64,000 bases of DNA from positions 124,001 to 188,000 of the forward strand of contig NZ_JADLQN010000001.1 of the NCBI RefSeq assembly GCF_015477835.1. Direction: 5' to 3'. Of this stretch, positions 16,183-23,748 are shown in pieces. A program made the position numbers and the translations under genes. This DNA is from Nocardia higoensis (GTDB lineage Bacteria > Actinomycetota > Actinomycetes > Mycobacteriales > Mycobacteriaceae). Each line of letters starts with the position of its first letter. Position 1 is the first letter of the stretch. Under the pieces are notes generated by a model. That model saw nothing but the letters and a program-made list of their open reading frames with translations, was not told where the DNA came from and made no database searches.

Positions 16183-16482
16183 GTAGCGGTCGGCTGGTCG
16201 CGTTGAGGCCCGGCGATTGCACGGCGTCCGCGAGCGTCTCCGTTGCGGAGGTGGGCAGGCTTCTGCGGCGCGAGCACACGCTGCCCGCGGCAGCACTGGT
16301 GGACCTACGGCGGCCGATCCCGCTGATCCGCTGGGACTTCGAGGACCCGACGATCCGGATGAATCGCGTACCGAGTTCGCGGATCAGGTGAAACGAGGAT
16401 CGGCTGGCTCGAGATCGAGCTGATCAACAGGCGCGGTGCGTTGCGCACGCTCGTCGCGGTCGAGTACGGGCTCCTGGGATGA
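16183..16482 (+). pseudogene. Possible decayed gene with a frameshift
   Basis: The stretch between the terminator at 16131 and the GlxA-type gene has two open segments with coding-like codon use in different frames. The first ends in LIRWDFEDPTIRM (about 16330-16365). The second, open from 16363 to a TGA at 16480-16482, reads TRIGWLEIELINRR and then TLVAVEYGLLG with strongly GC-rich third positions, but has no start codon. One frameshift would join them. No family was recognised; decay is inferred from the frame break and missing start. Confidence 0.25.
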
Positions 16483-16503
16483 TGCGACTGGTATATCTCG
16501 GAA

Positions 16504-17487
16504 GTGGGTGCTGTGCGGATCGGAATCCTGGCGTACGAAGGCTGTTTCGCCTCCGAGGTGTTCGCTGTCTCCGATTTTCTCCGCATCGCCGATCATGTCG
16601 CCCGCGACAACGGCGCCCCCGGCGCCGAGGTGTTCCGGACCTCGGTGGTGGCCGCGTCGCTCGAGCCGGTGACGGCTGCGGGCGGGTTCACGATCGGGGC
16701 GCGTCGATGGCATCACGGCTTCGATCTGCTCGTCGTCCCGGGATTCGAACTCTCGCCCGCCACCGACCTGGATGTCCGGCTCGGCCACCACAGCCGCGAA
16801 ATCGACTTCCTGAGCACTGCGGCCCGCCGGGGCATCCGGATCGCATCGGTGTGTGTCGGGGCCTTTCTCCTGGGTGAGGCAGGCCTGCTGAACGAACGAC
16901 GGTGCACCACTTCGTGGCTGTTCGCATCAAGACTGGCCAGGCGGTATCCGCAGTCGACGGTGTGTGCGGAATCCCTGATCGTCACCGACGAGCAGATCAT
17001 CACCACCGCGGCGTTCACCGCGTCCCTCGACCTCGCGACCGCCATCGTTCGAGACCACCTCGGCGCCGACGTCGCGCGGGCCACCGCACGTATCACCCTG
17101 GTATCGGAGAACCGGACCAGCCAGGCGCCGTATGTGGTCGAGTCCATGGTGGAGACGAGCACGGGGCCATTCGCGATCGCGGTCCAGCAGTGGCTGGTCG
17201 ATCACCTGACCGAGCCCTACAGCCTCTCCCGGCTGGCGGACGCCTTTCATGTCAGCACCAGGACGATGCTGCGGCGCTATGCCGAGGAGGCAGGTTGCGC
17301 ACCGCTGACCTTCCTGCAGGAGGCTCGGATCGGCGCCGCCAAACGATTCCTGACCGACACCGAGGTGCCGATCGGCGAGATCCCTCGACGCGTCGGGTAT
17401 CAGGACCCGAGCACCTTGCGCCGACTCTTCCTCGATCGTGTCGGCATGGGACTCGGCGACTACCGCCGCCAGTTCCGCGCACGCTGA
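16504..17487 (+). CDS. GlxA-family AraC-type transcriptional regulator
   Basis: A 327-residue protein with an N-terminal DJ-1/PfpI-like domain (about residues 1-185) and a C-terminal AraC/XylS double HTH (about 215-325). The nucleophile-elbow position reads ASVCVGAFLLGEAGLL, and the DNA-binding region carries SLSRLADAFHVSTRTMLRR and the second helix pair ending GYQDPSTLRRLF. GlxA-type proteins control amine, nitrile or small-molecule catabolism. The start is the GTG at 16504, with a second GTG at 16513 equally possible. The dienelactone-hydrolase gene follows 124 bp downstream on the same strand and may be its target. Confidence 0.85.
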   Translation: MGAVRIGILAYEGCFASEVFAVSDFLRIADHVARDNGAPGAEVFRTSVVAASLEPVTAAGGFTIGARRWHHGFDLLVVPGFELSPATDLDVRLGHHSREIDFLSTAARRGIRIASVCVGAFLLGEAGLLNERRCTTSWLFASRLARRYPQSTVCAESLIVTDEQIITTAAFTASLDLATAIVRDHLGADVARATARITLVSENRTSQAPYVVESMVETSTGPFAIAVQQWLVDHLTEPYSLSRLADAFHVSTRTMLRRYAEEAGCAPLTFLQEARIGAAKRFLTDTEVPIGEIPRRVGYQDPSTLRRLFLDRVGMGLGDYRRQFRAR

Positions 17488-17611
17488 GGCCGGGTGGCGC
17501 GTGGCCGGATCCACACGAAAGGTGGCGATCGCGCCCCTCCCTCACGATGCGCCGGCCCACGAGGATCGAGCCTGTTCACCTCGAACCGCACGACGAACAG
17601 GGATACCCACG

Positions 17612-18436
17612 ATGACAACTCGCGAGATGACCGAGGACGACCCACTCGACGATTTCGAGCGTCGCCACCTCACCTTCGACTCGGTGACGAAGGTCGTGCT
17701 CGTATCCGGCTCGGGTCCGGCCGTCGTCGTGATGCCGGAGATGCCCGGCATCAGCCCTCACCTCGCCCGTTTCGCGCGGTGGGTTCGCGACGCCGGGTTC
17801 ACCGTGTACCTGCCGTCCCTGTTCGGTCGCGACGGTGCGGTACCCACCGCGGCCGACGGCGCCGCGGTGATGCGGCGAGCGTGCGTCAGCGCCGAGTTCC
17901 GGGCGTTCGGCGCCAACCGGACCAGCCCCGTCACGCGATGGCTGCGTGCTCTGGCCGCCGCCGCGCACGAGGAGTGCGGCGGCCCCGGGGTCGGGGCCGT
18001 CGGCATGTGCTTCACCGGCAACTTCGCTCTGACCATGACGCTCGAGGCGTCAGTTCTCGCGCCGGTGCTCTGCCAACCTTCCCTTCCGCTCGACGACCCC
18101 GCCGGGCTGGAAATCGCACCGGAGGACCTCGAGGCGGTGCGAGAGCGACTCGACCGCGACGACCTGACTGTGCTCTCGTTTCGGTTCGCCGGCGACAAGT
18201 GGTGTCGCGCGGAGCGTTTCGCCGCCTATGAGTCCGCACTCGGCGACCGATTCGTCGGCACGGTGCTCCCGGACAGCGCGGCCGACTCCACGCCCCCACC
18301 GTTTTTCGCGGATGTGGTGGCAAGTCCGCACAGTGTCGTGACGGCGCATTTGATCGACGCCGCGGGCGAGCCCACTCTCGCCGCCCGCGACGAAATTCTG
18401 ACGTTCCTCGCCGCACGGCTGATCCCCGGACGCTGA
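17612..18436 (+). CDS. Dienelactone hydrolase family protein
   Basis: A 274-residue alpha/beta hydrolase of the dienelactone-hydrolase type. GAVGMCFTGNFAL carries the Cys nucleophile in the G-x-C-x-G elbow characteristic of this family, PEMPGISPH resembles the oxyanion region, and a probable catalytic His lies in ASPHSVVTAHL. Such enzymes open lactones in the modified ortho pathway of aromatic degradation. The ATG follows ACAGGG by 7 nt. It lies behind the GlxA-type regulator and may form a unit with it. The precise substrate is unknown. Confidence 0.75.
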   Translation: MTTREMTEDDPLDDFERRHLTFDSVTKVVLVSGSGPAVVVMPEMPGISPHLARFARWVRDAGFTVYLPSLFGRDGAVPTAADGAAVMRRACVSAEFRAFGANRTSPVTRWLRALAAAAHEECGGPGVGAVGMCFTGNFALTMTLEASVLAPVLCQPSLPLDDPAGLEIAPEDLEAVRERLDRDDLTVLSFRFAGDKWCRAERFAAYESALGDRFVGTVLPDSAADSTPPPFFADVVASPHSVVTAHLIDAAGEPTLAARDEILTFLAARLIPGR

Positions 18437-18605
18437 CCAGGGTGCTGCCCGGCAACATCCCGATCCGCCCAAGGATGGCACGCCTCCGTGAAGCGGTACA
18501 TGTCCGAACATGGCGCGGGCCATCCGGCGCGGCGCCGGGCCGGGGCGTAACGGATGGCCACTGGATCGAGCACCGCCGACCCGACGGTCGATCGATCCGG
18601 AACGC

Positions 18606-18645
18606 ACGATCGGCGATCGGTGGTGAGCCACCGATCGCCGATCGT
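18606..18645. terminator. Long perfect hairpin between converging genes
   Basis: An 18-bp perfect stem (18606-18623 with 18628-18645) with loop TGAG and a repeated GATCGGCGATCGG character. It sits between the dienelactone hydrolase (plus strand) and the DoxX gene (minus strand), ending 11 bp from the DoxX stop. Its symmetry allows bidirectional termination. No U-tract is visible. Confidence 0.75.
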
Positions 18646-18655
18646 CATGGAAGCG

Positions 18656-19081
18656 TCACCGCGAGAACGAATTACGCAGATCGGCGAGGGTGGCGCGGCG
18701 TTCGTAGGCGATCCAGGCGAAGATCGCGGCGAGCACCAGCGGGAAGATCGCCATCGCGGGCTTGCCGACGATGAAAGCCTGCGTCGCGGCGGCGAGCACG
18801 GTGAGAACGGACAGGCCCGCGGCGGCGAGAGCGCTGAGCCGGGGCACCATCAGCCCGATCCCACCCGCGACCTCGGCGACTCCGATGAAGATCAGCAGTC
18901 CGAGGGGGATGGTCAGATTCTCGGGGGCGTTCTCGGCCAGCGCGTTCGGCATGAGGAGCTTCGGCCCGCCGGAGGCGATGATGAAGAACAGGCCGAGCAG
19001 GATCTGCAGGGTCCACAGGACACGGTTGCGGATCGCGCCGGGACGGTGGGTGGCGGCGGTGGAGAAAGCGGCAGTGGTCAT
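18656..19081 (-). CDS. DoxX-family membrane protein
   Basis: A 141-residue protein with four predicted transmembrane helices: LQILLGLFFIIASGGPKLL, IPLGLLIFIGVAEVAGGIGL, LAAAGLSVLTVLAAATQAF and FPLVLAAIFAWIAYE. The spacing and the GGPKL motif after the first helix match the DoxX family, associated in actinobacteria with thiol and oxidative-stress membrane complexes. It is divergent from the His-rich metal protein gene, so both promoters fall in the same 190-bp interval, which contains a CsoR-like operator. A link to copper stress is inferred from that arrangement. Confidence 0.8.
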   Translation of the reverse strand: MTTAAFSTAATHRPGAIRNRVLWTLQILLGLFFIIASGGPKLLMPNALAENAPENLTIPLGLLIFIGVAEVAGGIGLMVPRLSALAAAGLSVLTVLAAATQAFIVGKPAMAIFPLVLAAIFAWIAYERRATLADLRNSFSR

Positions 19082-19209
19082 GTCCGGTCCTTCTGTGTCG
19101 GTCGCGCCGGGTCGGTAGCGCGTTCACCTGATACGACGGAGCGCCATCCGAGGAGTCATCGCTGTCGGGCGAGGAATTATTCGGAACCGCTGCTGTAGGG
19201 CTCGCCAGG

Positions 19210-19238
19210 TTGCGCATACCCCCGGGGGGTATTACATT
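19210..19238 (+). promoter_or_regulatory. Promoter with CsoR-like copper operator as its spacer
   Basis: TTGCGC (19210-19215) and TACATT (19233-19238) are separated by exactly 17 bp. Those 17 bp are the near-palindrome ATACCCCCGGGGGGTAT (19216-19232). Operators of the Cu(I)-responsive repressor CsoR in actinobacteria and Thermus have this TACCC...GGGTA layout. Binding there would block RNA polymerase directly. The start codon at 19272 is about 27 nt from the predicted transcription start. The regulator gene is not in the window. Confidence 0.65.
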
Positions 19239-19271
19239 CTCGGTATTCGCCACAACAGGATCGAAAGGGCA

Positions 19272-20126
19272 ATGACGATGACCACTCGGATTCACAGCCA
19301 TCACCATGGCGAGCAGCTCGCTCATGCCGGTCACACCCAGCACGGCCATCACGCCGGGCATGCGGCTCCGGCCGCCCCCACAGGGCACGGCGATCACGGC
19401 GGTGGAGCGCCGGGTGGGCTCCAGATCACCCAGGACGGGTACACCTTGGAGTTGGCCGACCCCATCGTCACCGAGCCGGGTGAGGTCGATTTCCGGTTCC
19501 GGATCCTGGGTTCGGACGGGAAGCCGGTCACCGAGTACACCGCCATCCACGACCGCCCCCTGCACCTCATCGTGGTGCGGCGCGAACTGACCGGGTTCTG
19601 GCACGTCCACCCGGAACTGGGCGCCGATGGCACCTGGGCGGTGCGGCTGAACCTTCCGGAAGCGGGCGCATACCGCGTATTCACCGACGTCGCCCCGCGC
19701 GCGCTCGGAAAGACCATCACCCTCGGCGCGGATCTCGCGGTGGCGGGTCCGTACCGGCCGCAACCCATTCCGGAGCCCGCACGCACCGCGGTCGTGGACG
19801 GATACGAGGTGAGCCTCGGCGGGGATCTCCTGCCCGGTGCGGGAGGCCTGATCACGCTGACCGTCCGCAAGGACGGCACACCGGTCACCGATCTGCAGCC
19901 CTACCTGGCTGCCTACGGGCATCTGGTGATCCTGCGGGCGGGTGATCTGGCGTACATCCACGTGCATCCGAACGGCGAACCCGGTGACGGTGTGACCGCG
20001 CCCGGCCCGGATGTCACCTTCCACACCGTCGTCCCCGGCCCCGGCACCTACCGCGTGTTCCTGGATTTCCAGCACGGCGAGGTCGTGCGCACCGCCGCCT
20101 TCACCCTGCCGGCCGCCCCCCGGTGA
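19272..20126 (+). CDS. His-rich putative copper/heavy-metal protein
   Basis: The 284-residue protein opens with a His-rich tail (HSHHHGEQLAHAGHTQHGHH and further HGDHGG, residues 8-50). Two beta-rich repeats follow: one with FWHVHPELGADGTW (about residue 115) and a second with AYIHVHPNGEPGDG (about residue 238). Each His-x-His-Pro pair looks like a metal ligand set. There is no signal peptide before the His tail, so location is uncertain. GAAAGG precedes the ATG. Placement behind a CsoR-like operator and before an MFS exporter supports copper handling. The exact biochemical role is unknown. Confidence 0.7.
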   Translation: MTMTTRIHSHHHGEQLAHAGHTQHGHHAGHAAPAAPTGHGDHGGGAPGGLQITQDGYTLELADPIVTEPGEVDFRFRILGSDGKPVTEYTAIHDRPLHLIVVRRELTGFWHVHPELGADGTWAVRLNLPEAGAYRVFTDVAPRALGKTITLGADLAVAGPYRPQPIPEPARTAVVDGYEVSLGGDLLPGAGGLITLTVRKDGTPVTDLQPYLAAYGHLVILRAGDLAYIHVHPNGEPGDGVTAPGPDVTFHTVVPGPGTYRVFLDFQHGEVVRTAAFTLPAAPR

Positions 20127-20164
20127 TCACCGCTGCTCACCGCTACCGGCACAAGGAGCCCGAC

Positions 20165-20248
20165 ATGTGCGAGTGCTGTTGTCGAAGCACCCGTGACCCA
20201 CCCCCGACTCGTCCGAGGAAGAATTCGCGATGCGCTCCACGCCCATGA
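20165..20248 (+). CDS. Cys-rich mini-ORF overlapping the MFS start
   Basis: A 27-codon frame begins MCECCCRSTRDPPPTRP, with four Cys in the first six residues. AAGGAG lies 8 nt before its ATG, a stronger site than that of many long genes here. Its TGA (20246-20248) overlaps an in-frame ATG of the MFS gene at 20245 as ATGA, and it overlaps the upstream MFS start at 20230. It could be a metal-binding peptide or a Cys-codon leader controlling downstream translation, as described for polycysteine leaders in mycobacteria. Conservation is untested. Confidence 0.5.
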   Translation: MCECCCRSTRDPPPTRPRKNSRCAPRP

Positions 20249-21618
20249 CCCGCTCACCGTTCCACAACCATGACTACCTGCGCCTGTTCGCAGCCCAGGT
20301 GACCGGCCTGTTCGGCACCGGACTGACCACCGTCGCTGTGGGATTGCTCGCCTACGACCTCGCCGGGGCCGCCGCGGGCGCGGTCCTCGGCACCGCCCTG
20401 ACCATCAAGATGCTCGTCTACGTCACGGTCGCGCCGATCGCGGGCGCCTATGCCGATCGCTTCCCCCGCCGCCTGTTCCTGGTGTCCCTGCATCTGGTCC
20501 GCGCCGCCGTCGTGCTCGTATTGCCGTTCATCGACCAGATATGGCACGTCTACGTGGTGATCGCCGTACTGCAAACCGCTTCGGCTGCCTACACTCCGAC
20601 CTATCAGGCCGTCATTCCCGACATCCTGCCCGATGAGCGCGAATATACCCGGGCCCTGTCGGCGGCCCAGCTGGCTGCCACCATGGAGACCCTGCTCAGC
20701 CCCGTGCTCGCCGCGGTCGCGCTGACCGTGATGAGCTTTCACTGGCTGTTCGTCGGCACCGCGATCGGATTCGCCATCTCGGCAGCGCTGGTGATCACCA
20801 CCCGCATCCCGAACGTGACCGCCGCGGCCGAGGGTTCCTTCCGTGATCGGATCGCCGTCGGGCTGCGCATCTTCGCGGGCACACCGCGACTGCGTGGACT
20901 GCTCGGGTTGAATCTCGTCGTCGCCGCCGCCGGAGCGGTGGTGATGGTCAACACGGTCAACTACGTCCGCGACACCCTCGGCGGCACCCAGTCCGGCGTA
21001 GCGATGCTGTTGGCCGCCAACGGTTTCGGTACCATGCTGGTCGCCTTGTCCCTGCCCCGCGTCATCGATCGCCGCGGCGCCCGACCGGTCATGCTGACCG
21101 GCGCGGTCACCCTGCTCGCCGCACTCGGATCCGCCATCGCCCTGTCGTTCGCCGCTGCCGGTGATTGGCGCTGGGCCGCCGCGATCACGGTGTGGGTCAC
21201 CGTCGGTGCGGGCACCGCGGCGATACTGACTCCCACGGGACAGGTGCTGCGCCGCTCATCCCGGCCCGCTGACCGTCCCGCGCTCTTCGCGGCCCAGTTC
21301 TCGCTGTCGCACCTGGCGTGGCTGCTCACCTACCCGATCGCCGGATGGCTGACCACCGCTGCGGGCTTCACCACGACCTGGATGGTGCTCGCCGTGCTCG
21401 CAGTCGCGGGAATCGCTGTGGCGCTGCGGATGTGGCCACGCCACGATCCGGAGGTCCTGACACATCTGCACGAGGTCGGCACCATCGACCCGGCTCGGCT
21501 GATCGACGCCGTACGCGTGGGCGACCGCTTCTACCTGCACACCCACGCCTTCGTCATCGACGCCGACCATCCACATCGGCCGACAACACGGCGGCGGCCG
21601 GTCGACACCGCAGCCTGA
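20230..21618 (+). CDS. MFS transporter with His-rich C-terminus
   Basis: A 462-residue major facilitator with about twelve hydrophobic segments and the loop motif YADRFPRRLF after helix 2, of the drug-exporter type. The C-terminal cytoplasmic tail is unusual: LTHLHEVGT, then FYLHTHAFVIDADHPH, offering a possible metal-sensing or binding site. GAGGAAG precedes the ATG at 20230; an ATG at 20245 is coupled by ATGA to the Cys-rich mini-ORF. Together with the His-rich protein and the CsoR-like promoter, metal (probably copper) efflux is proposed. Substrate specificity is inference. Confidence 0.75.
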   Translation: MRSTPMTRSPFHNHDYLRLFAAQVTGLFGTGLTTVAVGLLAYDLAGAAAGAVLGTALTIKMLVYVTVAPIAGAYADRFPRRLFLVSLHLVRAAVVLVLPFIDQIWHVYVVIAVLQTASAAYTPTYQAVIPDILPDEREYTRALSAAQLAATMETLLSPVLAAVALTVMSFHWLFVGTAIGFAISAALVITTRIPNVTAAAEGSFRDRIAVGLRIFAGTPRLRGLLGLNLVVAAAGAVVMVNTVNYVRDTLGGTQSGVAMLLAANGFGTMLVALSLPRVIDRRGARPVMLTGAVTLLAALGSAIALSFAAAGDWRWAAAITVWVTVGAGTAAILTPTGQVLRRSSRPADRPALFAAQFSLSHLAWLLTYPIAGWLTTAAGFTTTWMVLAVLAVAGIAVALRMWPRHDPEVLTHLHEVGTIDPARLIDAVRVGDRFYLHTHAFVIDADHPHRPTTRRRPVDTAA

Positions 21619-21650
21619 GCGACCCCCCCGAGCCACCGAGGCAGCCGCCG

Positions 21651-21847
21651 AGATCTGGTGAGGCGACGTCTTCTCGGATGGCGGACCGGTGACGGTGCAG
21701 TTCGCCGCGCCCGCCGCGCAGTCGACCGGCGGTGGCCTGATCGGACGACGAGAAGGTATCGACGCCGGGGGCGTGGTCATGCAGGGCTCGGCAAACGCCG
21801 ACCGGCATGGCGCCGGGTTCCTGGTTGCCAGCTCTTGCCAGTGGTGA
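21651..21847 (+). pseudogene. Degenerate duplicate of the efeU promoter and N-terminus
   Basis: From 21651 the sequence parallels the efeU leader at 23711: the GATCTGGTGAGGC stretch aligns with the IdeR-box region, then CTCGGATGGCGGA with CTCGGACGGAGGA. From GTG 21689 it encodes VTVQFAAPAAQSTGG then GLIGRREGIDAGGVVM, against MTVQFAAST...GLIGLREGLEAGIVVM in EfeU. It lacks four codons in frame, the iron motif REGLE has become REGID, and similarity ends after about 32 codons; TGA is at 21845. The copy is too short to form a permease. It is a remnant of tandem duplication or recombination at efeU. Confidence 0.75.
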
Positions 21848-22028
21848 TCTACTCGAAGAAGAGGTCCACCTGTATGGAGCAACCCGCTAGTTGTCCGATC
21901 AAACGTGGCGCATGGTCCCCTCATCGACCTGTGGGAGCCCGGGGACGCATCTCCGACGGTGTGCGCGGGTGCCACTGGTCCAGGCGTCGTCGAGAGGACG
22001 CGCTGCTCGACCCGAATGGAGCGCGGTG

Positions 22029-23393
22029 ATGACCTTCGCAGGCACGAGTGGCAGCCGAACCCGACAGCGGCGCCAGGACTGGCGCCGCGAATACGCCTAC
22101 ACGCTGGGGGAGCAGGCCTACGTCTATGGCTTCCCCTACGTCTACAACGCCCAACTCCGCCATGGGTGGGTGTCCCGGGACGGCGACACGGAGATGGCGA
22201 TGCACTCCGCCGTCGATCACTTCTGGCACGGCCGCACGCTCTTCGATGCCTCCGACCGGGAAGGCCTGGCCCCGAACAACGACACGCTCTACTCGGGAGC
22301 CTGGGTGGACCTGAGCGAGGGGCCCGTCATCCTCTCGCACCCGGAGATGGGCGATCGCTACTTCACCTTCGAACTGGTCGCCATCACCTCCGACAACTAC
22401 GACTACGTCGGGCGGCGCGCCACCGGATCCCAGGCCGGCGACTTCGCTCTGGTCGGCCCGGGATGGGAGGGGGAACTCCCGGCGGGAGTACGCCGCACGG
22501 CGACCGCACCCAGCTCCTGGATCCTGGTCGCCGGTCGCACCCTCGTCGAGGGCGAGCACGACCTGCCCGCCGTGCACGCGCTGCAGGACCAGTACCGGCT
22601 GACTCCACTGCATCTGTTCGGTGTGGAGGGCGCCACCGTGCCGGAACGCCGCGACGTGCTCGAACCTGTCGATCCGGAGCAGGATCCGCTCGGATGGTGG
22701 AAGACGCTGAATGCGATGCTGGCCGAGAATCCACCGCCGAAGCACCACGAGATCCTGCTCCGGCAGTTCGCGGAGATCGGTGTGGGACCGGGCCTCGATG
22801 TCGAGACGCAACCCGAGTCGGTCAAGCAGGGCTTGATCGACGCATCCACCGCGGGCCTGCCCATGCTCGAACAGCAGCTGCTCAGCGGCGATTGGGCGAC
22901 GATGATCAACGGCTGGCGCTACCCGCCCCCGCAGATGGGGCACTTCGGGGACGACTTCGTCAAACGAGCAGCTGAGCAGGCCTTGTTCGGTGTCTGCGCG
23001 AACGATCTCGAGGAGGCGATGTACCTGGTCGCCTTCCACGACGCCGAGGGCGAGAAACTGTCGACCGGCCGCTACGAGATCCGCTTCGACGCGGGGCAGC
23101 TTCCCCCTGTGCACGCGTTCTGGTCCCTCACCGCTTATGACGAGGACAGGAACCTGATCGCCAACCCGATCGACCGCTACTCGATCGGCGACCGCACCCG
23201 GGGACTGGTGACCGATCCCGACGGGGGGCTGACCCTCCACCTCCAGCCCGACTCGCCCGGGCCCGACCGGGAGAGCAACTGGCTGCCCACGCCGGGCCAG
23301 GGCATCTGGTTCGTCATTCTGCGCATGTACCAACCACTGCCCGAGGCCATGGACGCGCGCTGGCAGTGTCCGTCGATCGATCGCGTGCGCTGA
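22029..23393 (+). CDS. DUF1254/DUF1214 domain protein
   Basis: A 454-residue protein of the DUF1254 (N-terminal) plus DUF1214 (C-terminal) family. Recognisable segments are EQAYVYGFPYVYN near the start, GLAPNNDTLYSGAWVDL about residue 80, RYFTFELVAITSDNYDYVG, and the C-terminal HAFWSLTAYDEDRNLI and NWLPTPGQGIWFVILRMYQP. The biochemical role of the family is unknown. GGAGCG precedes the ATG. The gene lies between the decayed efeU copy and the real efeU, so its arrival may be linked to that rearrangement. Confidence 0.8.
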   Translation: MTFAGTSGSRTRQRRQDWRREYAYTLGEQAYVYGFPYVYNAQLRHGWVSRDGDTEMAMHSAVDHFWHGRTLFDASDREGLAPNNDTLYSGAWVDLSEGPVILSHPEMGDRYFTFELVAITSDNYDYVGRRATGSQAGDFALVGPGWEGELPAGVRRTATAPSSWILVAGRTLVEGEHDLPAVHALQDQYRLTPLHLFGVEGATVPERRDVLEPVDPEQDPLGWWKTLNAMLAENPPPKHHEILLRQFAEIGVGPGLDVETQPESVKQGLIDASTAGLPMLEQQLLSGDWATMINGWRYPPPQMGHFGDDFVKRAAEQALFGVCANDLEEAMYLVAFHDAEGEKLSTGRYEIRFDAGQLPPVHAFWSLTAYDEDRNLIANPIDRYSIGDRTRGLVTDPDGGLTLHLQPDSPGPDRESNWLPTPGQGIWFVILRMYQPLPEAMDARWQCPSIDRVR

Positions 23394-23480
23394 GACACCC
23401 GGCGCGCCATCCGATACTTCGCGACAGCGCGCCGATACCGGCAAGTCCTACGCCAGAGACGACACGAACGACAAGGTGTT

Positions 23481-23508
23481 CCCCGCGGGCGCGCATGCGG
23501 CCGCGGGG
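23481..23508 (+). terminator. Possible hairpin terminator after the DUF1254 gene
   Basis: CCCCGCGG (23481-23488) pairs perfectly with CCGCGGGG (23501-23508) across a 12-nt loop. It lies 88 bp after the stop and has no U-tract, so it is only a candidate. Confidence 0.4.
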
Positions 23509-23713
23509 CCTACTCATGGCTCCGGTCCGACGAGTACCGGCATGAGTGCGTCGTCGTGTCCGAGGTGGTGACCTTCGAGCGCGGCGGCGGGTTGCGTCGG
23601 CTGCCCTTGTACCGGAAAGCACATCGGCAGGGCATCCGAAAGAGGAAATCGGACGTTTTACCCGCGACCGAATCCGCGTGCGCGGTGTGCGACACTGGGA
23701 CGGCTCCCTGGAT

Positions 23714-23732
23714 TTTGGTGAGGCTAAGTTTA
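23714..23732 (+). promoter_or_regulatory. IdeR/DtxR-type iron box before efeU
   Basis: TTTGGTGAGGCTAAGTTTA matches the IdeR consensus TTAGGTTAGGCTAACCTAA at 14 of 19 positions by eye, with the central AGGCTAA intact. It sits 16 bp before the efeU start. Iron-loaded IdeR would repress the uptake operon. A degraded version lies in the duplicate leader at about 21651. Confidence 0.6.
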
Positions 23733-23748
23733 CTCGGACGGAGGATCT

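Larger units (their letters stand above)
23394..23748. other. Leader region of efeUOB
   Basis: No gene is supported in this 355-bp stretch. It contains a GC-rich hairpin at 23481-23508 that may terminate the DUF1254 gene, and an IdeR-like box at 23714-23732 directly upstream of efeU. Short open frames across it lack domains and sites. Confidence 0.6.
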
